Positions 56,608 through 64,000 of a stretch of DNA of 64,000 nt are shown one piece after another. A program made the translations under genes and the position numbers. This DNA is from Salvelinus alpinus. Taxonomy: Eukaryota; Chordata; Actinopteri; Salmoniformes; Salmonidae. The first letter of the stretch is position 1. Every line of letters begins with the position of its first letter. The notes beneath the pieces are model-generated. The model had not been told where the DNA came from. It saw nothing but the letters and a program-made list of their open reading frames with translations, and searched no databases. Where the stretch lies: positions 24,480,969 through 24,544,968 of the forward strand of contig NC_092092.1 of assembly GCF_045679555.1 (NCBI RefSeq). Reading direction: 5' to 3'.

Positions 56608-58670
56608 TTAGTATTTGGTAGCATTACCTTTAAATTGTTTAACTTGGGTCAAACGTTTCGGGTAGCCTTCCACAAGCTTCCCACAATAAGTTGGGTGAAT
56701 TTTGGCCCATTCCTCCTGACAGAGCTGATGTAACTGAGTCAGTTTTGTAGGCCTCCTCACTCGCACACACTTTTTCAGTTCTTCCCACACATTTTCTATA
56801 GGATTGAGGTCAGGGCTTTGTGATAGCCACTCCAATACCTTGACTTTGTGATCCTTAACTTCTTATAGGCAGGTGGGATGGTAGCGTCCCACCTGGCCAA
56901 CATCCAGTGAAGTTGCAGAGCGCGGAATTCAAACGACAGTATTATAAATATTTAACTTTCATATAATCACAAGTGTAATACTTCAAAATAAAGCTTAACT
57001 TCTTGTTAATCCAGCCGCTGTGTCAGATTTCAAAAAGGCTTTACGGTGAAAGCAAACCATGCGATTATCTGAGGACAGTGCACCGCATACAAACACATGA
57101 AAAACATATTTCAACCAGGCAGGTGCGACACGAAAGTCAGAAATAGCGATATAAAAAATGCCTTTCCTTTGATCTTCTTCTGTTGGCACTCCAAAGGGTC
57201 TGTTACATCACAAATGGTCCTTTTGTTCGGTAATGTCCTTCTTTATATCCATAAAAACTCAGTTTAGCTGGCGCGCTTCAGTCAATAATCCATCCCGTTT
57301 CCATCCATCAAAATGCATACAAAATGAATCCCAAACGTGACTAATAAACTTTTCCAAACAAGTCAAACAACGTTTATAATCAAACCTTAGGTACCCTAAT
57401 ACGTAAATAAACTATAACATTTAAGACGGAGAATCGTTACTGTCTTTACCGGTGAAAAATACCAAAGAACGCGCTCTCTTTCACGCGCTTGGAAACACTA
57501 CAGCCAAAATGGTAGCCACCTAGAAAGACTACAGTTTCTGGCTCATTTTTTCAAAAACCAGCCTGAAACTCTTTCTAAAGACTGTTGACATCTAGTGGAA
57601 ACCGTAGGAACTGCAATCTGGGAGGACTTGGCCTTATAATAAAAGTGGTAGGCTGAATTGATACTTTTTTAAATTATATTTTTTATATTTGTCCTCTGGG
57701 TTTCGCCTGCCATATCAGTTCTGTTATACTCACAGACATAATTTTAACAGTTCTGGAAACTTTTGTGTTTTCTATCCAAATCTACCAATTATATGCATAT
57801 CCTAGCTTCTGGGCCTGAGTAACAGGCAGTTTACTTTGGGTATGCTTTTCATACGGACGTCAAAATACTGCCTCCTACCCCAGAGAGGTTAAGCCATTTT
57901 GCCACAACTTTGGAAGTATGCTTGGGGTCATTATCCATTTGGAAGAGCCATTTGCGACCAAGCTTTAACTTTCTGACTGATGTCTTGAGATGTTGCTTCA
58001 ATATATCCACATACATTTTCCTTGCTCATGATGCCATCTATTTTGTGAAGTACACCAGTCCCTCCTTCAGTAAAGCATCCCCACAACATGATGCTGCCAC
58101 CCTCGTGCTTCACGGTTGGGATGGTGTTCTTCGGGTTGCAAGCCTCCCCCTTTTTCCTCCAAACATAACGATGGTCGTTATGGCCAAACAGTTCTATTTT
58201 TGTTTCATCAATTCAGAGGATATTTCTCCAAAACGTACAATCTTTCTCCCCATGTGCAGTTGCAAACCGTAGTCTGCATTTTTTATGGCAGTTTTGGACC
58301 AGTGGCTTCTTCCTTGCTGAGCGGCCTTTCAGGTTGTCAATATAGGACTTGTTTTACTGTGGATATAGATACTTTTGTACCTGTTTCCTCCAGCATCTTC
58401 ACAAGGTCCTTTGCTGTTCTGGGATTGATTTGCATTTTTCGCACCAATGTACATTCATCTCTAGGAGACAGAATGTGTTACCTTCCTGAGCGGTATGACG
58501 GCTGCATGGTCCCATGGTGTTTATACTTGCGTACTATTGTTTGTACAGATGAACGTGCTACCTTCAGGCATTTGGGAATTGCGCCCAAGGATGAACCAGA
58601 CTTGTGGAGGTCTACATTTTTTTTCTGAGATCTTGGATGATTTCTTTTGATTTTCCCATGATGTCAAGCA
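56608..58670 (-). pseudogene. Sleeping Beauty-type transposase remnant, interrupted
   Basis: Read on the minus strand from about 58660. An N-terminal part (QDLRKK-type; [15 protein letters not shown] can be read around 58560-58620) is in several frames. A catalytic piece at 57931-58113 has [20 protein letters not shown]. After the inserted element, a C-terminal piece at 56608-56835 has [20 protein letters not shown] with the third catalytic Glu and YPKRLTQVKQFKG near the end. The second catalytic Asp region was lost near the insertion. Several frameshifts and a 1 kb insertion make it dead. I describe it only; no repaired reading is given. Confidence 0.8.
56855..57892. mobile_element. TTAA-flanked (piggyBac-like) non-autonomous element, copy 2, nested
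   Basis: It interrupts the Sleeping Beauty-type element exactly at TTAA (56855-56858 and 57889-57892). Ends inside the duplication are CTTCTTATAGGCAGG and, on the other strand, CCTCTCTGGGGTAGG, which agree at 9 of 15 positions. TTAA duplication is the mark of piggyBac elements. The TTAACTTCTT end and inner sequence recur, inverted, at 49.6-50.46 kb. The 63-64 codon open frame inside is not like a transposase. Confidence 0.75.
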
Positions 58671-59034
58671 AAGAGGCACTGAGTTTGAAGGTAGGCCTTG
58701 AAATATATCCACAGGTACACCGCCAATGGACCCAAATTATGTCAATTGGCCTATCAGAAGCTTCTAAAGCCATGACATCATTTTCTGGAATTTTCCAAGC
58801 TGTTTAAAGGCACAGTCAACTTAGTGTATGTGAACTTCTGACCCACTGGAATTGTGATTATGTGAAATAATCTCTGTAAAAAATTGCTGGAAAAATTACT
58901 TGTCATGCACAAAGTAGATGTCCTAACCGACTTGCCAAAACTATAATTTGTTAACAAGAAATTTGTGGAGTGGTTGAAAAACTAGTTTTAATGACTCCAA
59001 CCTAAGTGTATGTAAACTTCTGACTTCAACTGTA

Positions 59035-59500
59035 TATGTGGACACCTGCTCGTCGAACGTCTAATTCCAAAATCATGGACGTTACTATAGTTTTTTCCCC
59101 CCATTTGCTGTTATTACTGCCTACATTTTTCTGGGAAGGCTTTCCACTAGATGTTGGAACATTGCTGCTGGGACTTGCTTCCATTCCGCCACGAGCATTA
59201 GTGAGGTCTGGCACTGATGTTGGGAGATGAGGCCCGGGCTCGCAGTCGACGTACCAATTCATCCCAAAGGTGTTTGATGGGGTTGAGGTCAGGGCTCTGT
59301 GCAGGCCAGTCAAGTTCTTCCACACCAATCTCGACAAACCATTTCTGTATGGACCTCGCTTTGTGCACGGGGGCATTGTCATGCTGAAACAGGAAAGGGC
59401 ATTCCCCAAACTGTTGCCACAAAGTTGGAAGCACAGAATCATCTAGAATGTCATTGTATGCTGTAGCGTTAAGATTTCCCTTCACTGGAACTAACGGACA
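59035..59500 (-). mobile_element. Tc1-like transposon fragment (family B), adjoining the family F element
   Basis: It begins TATGTGGACACCTGCTCGTC directly after the Sleeping Beauty-type end. A minus-strand frame at 59198-59518 reads [39 protein letters not shown] and [18 protein letters not shown], the DDE region with the third Glu changed to Lys (NPIK). Homology stops near CACTGGAACTAA at about 59497. Confidence 0.8.
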
Positions 59501-59504
59501 TACG

Positions 59505-60599
59505 GACCCCCCGGACATTTCTGGGGGGAATGGCTCGAGCCCTCACCCTCCGATCCAACAGGTCCCAGACGTGCTCAATGGGATTGAGAGCCGGGCTCTT
59601 CGCTGGCCATGGCAGAACACTGACATTCCTGTCTTGCAGGAAATCACACACAGAACGAGTAGTATGGCTGGTGGTATTGTCATGCTGGAGGGTCATGTCA
59701 GGATGAGCCTGCAGGAAGGGTACCACATGAGGGAGGAGAATGTCTTCCCTGTAATGCACAGCATTGAGATTGCCTGCAATGACAAGCTCAGTCCCATGAT
59801 GCTGTGACACACCGCCCCAGACATGACGGACCCTCCACCTTCAAATCGATCCCACTCCAGAGTACAGGCCTCGGTGTAACGCTCATTCCTTTGACGATAA
59901 AATCGAATCCGACCATCACCCCTGGTGAGACAAAACCTCGACTCATCAGTGAAGAGCACTTTTTGCCAGTCCTGTCTGGTCCAGCGATGGTGGGTTTGTG
60001 CCCATAGGCGACGTTGTTACAACAGGCCTACAAGCCCTCAGTCCAGCCTCTCTCAGCCTATTGCGCACAGTCTGAGCACTGATGGAAGGATTGTGCGTTC
60101 CTGGTGTGACTCGGGCAGTTGTTGCCATCCTGTACCTGTATGATGTTCGGATGTACCGATCCTGTGCAGGTGTTACACGTGATCTGCCGCTGCGGGAACG
60201 ATCAGCTGTCCGTCCTGTCTCCCTGTAGCGCTGTCTTAGGTGTCTCACATTACGACGTTGCAATTCTTTGCCCTGGCCACATCTGCAGTCTTCATGTCTC
60301 CTTGCAGCATGCCTAAGGCACGTTCACGCAGATGAGCAGGGACCCTGGGCATCTTTCTTTTGGTGTTTTTCAGAGTCAGTAGAAAGGCCTCTAGTGTCCT
60401 AAGTGTTCATATCTGTGACCTTAATTGCCTACCGTCTGTAAGCTGTTCGTGTCTTAACGACCGTTCCACAGGTGCATGTTCATTAATTGTTTATGGTTCA
60501 TTGAACAAGCATGGAAAACAGTGTTTAAACCCTTTACAATGAAGATCTGTGAAGTTATTTGGATTTTTACGAATTATCTTTGAAAGACAGGGTCCTGAA
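59505..60599 (-). mobile_element. Tc1-like transposon fragment (family E) with transposase remnants
   Basis: The minus strand carries, from right to left, the 5' region (ending CCTGTCTTTCAAAGATAATT at 60592), and transposase pieces: 59946-60263 with RHLRQRYRETGRTADRSRSG and SISAQTVRNRLREAGLRA (DNA-binding part), 59693-59959 with LFTDESRFCLTRGDGRIRF (first catalytic Asp), and 59469-59810 with YREDILLPHVVPFLQAHPDM, LQHDNTTSHTTRS (second Asp kept) and KSPALNPIEHVWDLLDRRVR (third Glu kept). The three acidic residues survive, but in different frames, and the C-terminal 50 residues are missing. Confidence 0.8.
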
Positions 60600-61070
60600 A
60601 GTTTATGTAGAGGTCCTGGGCTGGTGTGGGTACACGTGATTTGCGTTTCTGAGGCCGATTGGACATACTGCTAAAATATCTAAAACGACGTTGGAGGTGG
60701 CTTATTGTAGCGAAATAAACATTAAATTATCTGGCAACAGCTCTGGTGGATATTCCTGCATTCAGCATGCCAATTGCACGCTCCCTCAACACTTGAGACA
60801 TCTGTGGCATTGTGTTGTGTGACAAAACTGCACATTTTAGTCACCTTTTTATTGTCCTCAGCACAAGGTGCACCTTTGTAATGATCAAGCTGTTTAATCA
60901 GCTTCTTGATATGCCACACCTGTAAGGTGGATGGATTAAAGGAGAAATGCAGAATTTGAGAGAAATAAGCTTTTTGTGCATATGGAAAATTTATGGAATC
61001 TTTTCTTTCAGCTCATGAAACATGGGACCAACACTTTACGTGTTGCGTTTATATTTTTGTTCAGTGTACA
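60600..61070 (-). mobile_element. Tc1-like transposon fragment (family D), 5' part only
   Basis: The right end TATATTTTTGTTCAGTGTA is the outer end of family D. The following AAGCTTTTTGTGCATATGG, TGTGGCATTGTGTTGTGTGA and GAGACATCTGTGGCATTG match, inverted, the copy at 12.68-12.97 kb. After about 100 codons of transposase 5' region it changes without a gap to family E at about 60600. Confidence 0.75.
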
Positions 61071-63435
61071 TCCTCTATAAATACGACAGTAAATACAAAA
61101 CTTGTTTAGTTTGCCTTACACACATTTAAGTTGTACCTGTCTTTGGCAGTGGATAAGCAGTATGTAGAAGTGTTTGTGCTAAACCACCACAAGGGGTGGC
61201 TGGTTGAAGGAATTTAACAAGTTCACAAATTAGCATTGAAATGCAATAACATGCTTTTCATAATGTCACTAGATGTCGGTATCAGCATTTGTCTTGAGTA
61301 GATTTATAACAGTGTTTACAACAAAGGACATGTAAACAAACACTTTATGGCAACCATTCAATGAGAGTAAGTTATAACAGAGTGGAGGAGAGGCCCAACT
61401 CAGCGGAAAATCTGTCTCCCCCTCCAGCAGGTGGCGTTTTTTTGTTTCCACCACGCAAGGAGTTTTTGTATGGAGGTCAATGAGAGAGTATTGAATTTGG
61501 TCAAAAAATGTATGGCTTATTTGCTACGTAAGGTTGATTTGATCAAATAGAAGTTTTGTTACGCTTAAGTTGTTACGAGTGTACTGATATAACTAGGGTA
61601 CGTGACATCCCGGCAAAATAAATTATATTGTTGTCTCGATGGCTATGCATGTTATTGGCATGAGGCTAGTAGCATACCATCTCTCTCTCCATTGAATACA
61701 GGCGTTTGACGTCAACAACCTTCATCAAATATTCAAAAAATGAAAACAATAATGAGATGTATCCACCAATCCAAAGAAAAGATAGGTGGGAGCTAGACAG
61801 CCCACCGTACTGCTTTGTGGACAGCGACACCCATTGTTAGGGCAGAGAGACAAATATATTGTCAGTCTATCCATAATCTTTGGTTATAACAAGCAAAAGC
61901 TAGCTGGTCTTTACAACAATGTTTTTTTTTACAGAAACCATATCTATTTTACACTGTTATTCAATACAAAGGTATTGGCTATACATTTCAATTGCAAATG
62001 GAATGCGTTGATGACAGAACTTTTATGCAGGCAAATGCTTGCCGCACTGGTTTGTCACACATTCTGATTAAGCTAGCTAGCCTACGTTAGCTACTTATCT
62101 CATCATGAATGCAAGCGCATGGCCTGAAGGATAGATCTGCGCCAACTGTCTTGCTTTTTGATTATTTCATATTTCGGAAAACTAACAAAATAAGGCCCAC
62201 TAGCTTACATATTAGGCCCAGACACTAACAGTTTTCACTTTGGCGCCTGTCCAGTTTTGGCACATAAGTAGCACAGATTGCTAACTAGCTAAGCTAACTA
62301 CCTTGCTGGCTAGTTAGCCAGCTAATGTTAACTAAGTGAGAATGTGAGGACAGGGCTGCTTGCTTGGTGATGTGTACTTTTGATTATTTACTTATTCTAA
62401 TGTGTTGGCTGTGGCAAGCTACTCACCATCAAATCACCATGCCTACGCTCTCTCACGTTGTGACCTAGGGCTGAATGGTGTTCAATGAACAGCTCGTAGA
62501 GTGCCTTCTTCAGGCTACCATTGAAAATGTCAAAAATTGACCGTAATTGGTTTATTCTATGTATATAATATAGGCGCTTTATCTGTGGAATAAAGGCCGA
62601 TACAAGTGTGTCTGTGAAAGGATCAACCGATTTTTATCGGTCGGGCTCTAAACGTGATTTATTCTTTGGTAACTAGAAGTCATAGAAACTCATGTTCTAT
62701 GACTGAGTGGAATTTCTTTGAATTGCACTGAATTAAATTCTACTTCCTGTGGGGTGTGGCCAATTTTGAATTTCAATGAATGAGTTGAATGGGAGTGAAT
62801 AAAAAAAAATCTGAATTGAGCCCAACCCTGCTCCAAACGCTGTATTCCGTGATACACTCCTCTCTTCTGCACCCCTGGTATTTTTGCACACAGGCCTGTA
62901 GGGAACGAGGGAGCAAAGCAGAGGTACAGTTATGTGGGTGTCAGAGTTTTATGTGCAGGTCAGAATGATGTCGTTATTGGAAACTGAAACGATTGTGATT
63001 TTATGTGACCAACGAGCAGTCCTGCATGTGAGCTCTTGGTCTGCCTGAGGGACAGTTCTGCTCTCGCCCTGGCTGCCGCTCCAACTGCAGTACAGAGCTC
63101 TCTTCTCCCTCTCTCTCGCGGCCCCTGACCCCCTGACGCGTTTCCTGACCCAGGAAATAGAATTAACACCTCAGCCTGAGTCCTGGGTCCCATAGCCGCA
63201 GCCACAGCTGTTCCCAACCCAGGCCAGCCCGTCACCAGCCCCAGCACAGCAGACCTCAGCTCAAGAGGGAAGGGGAAGACTGACTTTATATGGAGCTTAG
63301 CTTATCCCACCACTAACTTTATCCCTTTGGGTGGCTGTGAGCTTATGTTACACAACCTGCCACTGAAACAAAATGAAATGCATCAATTATCAACCCCACA
63401 CTCTGTATGAAGCCTAGGCCTGACCAGTTGCTCAC
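61071..63435 (+). other. Window end region, no gene recognised
   Basis: No repeat family is certain. TAGCTAG-rich sequence occurs at 62060-62330. The minus-strand open frame at 62960-63247 is Ala/Gly/Arg-rich, without a domain, and is most likely chance in G+C-rich DNA. Confidence 0.35.
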
Positions 63436-63582
63436 CTGTTTCAAGCGTATATCGTAGTCCAGAAACAGAGACGTGATAGTCCAGCGTCCCATTGTGACAT
63501 AGCTACGCGGCTCTGAGAACACCATCCACGGGGGCTGAGGACACGAAGTCTGACCGTGCACCTCGCCACAATTTCCAACCAA
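63436..63582 (-). CDS. Possible exon of an unidentified minus-strand gene
   Basis: On the minus strand an open frame reads PQPPWMVFSEPRSYVTMG, then RWTITSLFLDYDIRLKQ, and meets a good donor AACAG|GTGAGC at 63435 exactly on a codon boundary (phase 0). Composition (W, Y, F and D spread through, few low-complexity residues) looks more like a real protein than neighbouring frames. The upstream flank has several CpGs (GACGCGTACCGGAGCAGCG on the minus strand), as a first exon near a promoter might. An in-frame ATG with context GTGGATGG could be a start. I do not recognise the protein. There is no clear acceptor, so it would be a first exon, or chance. Confidence 0.25.
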
Positions 63583-64000
63583 CGCTGCTCCGGTACGCGT
63601 CTATTTATTTGAATGTGTTAACAGTTGGAGAAATTGCTATAGCTGCACGGAGAATTAAAAAAGTATGAAAGCCAACGGTCCAGTATTCTAGAACACTGCT
63701 ATGCGTACGCTACAAGTTGTGTTGAGGGCCTCGTTAGACCTACCTGCTAGACTGGTCATGAAGTAGTCAGGAACGTTTTAGTCATCTCTGTAGTACTAGT
63801 GATTCTTTTGAGGAACAATTCAGTGTGCTTTCCCCTTTATAACGCATTTCGTAGGCAGACACAGAACACGGGTGAATCCTGCAAGTTGCTATGCAACCCC
63901 TCATCTATCCAAAAAGGTTTTCCTTTCCTGAGAAAGCAGCATATCAGGTCAAGACGATCCATTCCTTTAGGTCTCCAGAGGGGACACACCGACAGGCCAA
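63583..64000 (+). other. Window end, nothing recognised
   Basis: Non-repetitive DNA with no open frame of note. Confidence 0.35.

Larger units (their letters stand above)
56390..59034 (-). mobile_element. Sleeping Beauty-type Tc1-like transposon (family F), split by a TTAA element
   Basis: The left end has GTTGAAGTCGGAGGTTTACA and, about 190 bp in, a second direct repeat GGGTCAGAAGTTTACATACA. The right end has the inverse: TGTATGTGAACTTCTGACCC at about 58825, and TGTATGTAAACTTCTGACTT at 59008 with CAACTGTA at 59034. These paired direct repeats inside inverted repeats are the IR/DR arrangement of the salmonid elements from which Sleeping Beauty was reconstructed. The body is 2.65 kb, of which 1.03 kb is a later insertion (56859-57892). 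Confidence 0.88.

Noticed and set aside
57910..58628. Two + strand open frames of 120 and 170 codons
   Set aside because: Antisense to the Sleeping Beauty-type transposase remnant.
62960..63247. 95-codon Ala/Gly/Arg-rich minus-strand frame
   Set aside because: G+C-rich DNA lowers stop frequency; no domain, no splice support.
1..64000. Viral, CRISPR, operon or defence-like system
   Set aside because: No arrays of spaced repeats, no bacterial-type gene clusters and no viral protein motifs; the RT sequences are of LINE type with Y/F-A-D-D and lack retroviral gag, protease, integrase or LTRs.

Overview
The window is nuclear DNA of a salmonid fish (Salmo, Salvelinus or Oncorhynchus type). It is dense in families typical of salmonid genomes: many Tc1/mariner-like transposons with decayed transposases (including one of the Sleeping Beauty type), tRNA-derived SINEs with the 'GCCTAGTTAAATAAAGG'-type tail, a LINE sharing a related tail, and short palindromic repeats. 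There are no bacterial or viral genes, no CRISPR array and no operon.

The one gene I can name is the 5' part of cox10 on the + strand. It encodes protoheme IX farnesyltransferase, the heme O synthase needed to make heme A for cytochrome c oxidase. Four coding exons are supported by homology remembered from vertebrate COX10, by consensus splice sites and by compatible reading phases: 5624-5654, 14725-14870, 15310-15772 and 17278-17402. Together they give 765 nt, exactly 255 codons. The reading stops inside the first prenyltransferase motif. The exons for the rest of the membrane domain were not found in the remaining 46.6 kb, so most of the window is probably one very large intron. Just upstream of exon 1 is a compact promoter with NRF-1-, ETS/GABP- and YY1-like sites and a six-codon upstream ORF.

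Layout. 1-1890: end of one Tc1-like element and a whole decayed one. 1891-5494: upstream DNA with old repeats and a tandem pair of SINE-like repeats. 5500-17402: cox10 promoter and exons 1-4. Intron 1 holds a Tc1 element split by a LINE, a second LINE in two pieces, and three further Tc1-like copies. 17403-64000: presumed intron 4, with a LINE (24.1-25.66 kb), two SINEs (25.8 and 34.5 kb), mosaic Tc1 copies (26.5-27.7 kb), a 2.6 kb terminal-inverted-repeat element (30.2-32.7 kb), an interrupted repeat (39.5-40.8 kb), a Tc1 element (45.5-46.9 kb), a 49-bp minisatellite (47.5 kb), TTAA-bounded elements (49.6 and 56.9 kb), a large inverted repeat (52.1-55.4 kb) and a pile-up of four Tc1-like families (56.4-61.1 kb). 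Two possible minus-strand exons (41.4 and 63.5 kb) are reported at low confidence.

I found no evidence of a new biological system. The most useful observations are the cox10 promoter and start region, the datable nested insertions, and the two unexplained exon-like segments. Repeat superfamily names come from recognised ends and protein motifs, not from database searches.
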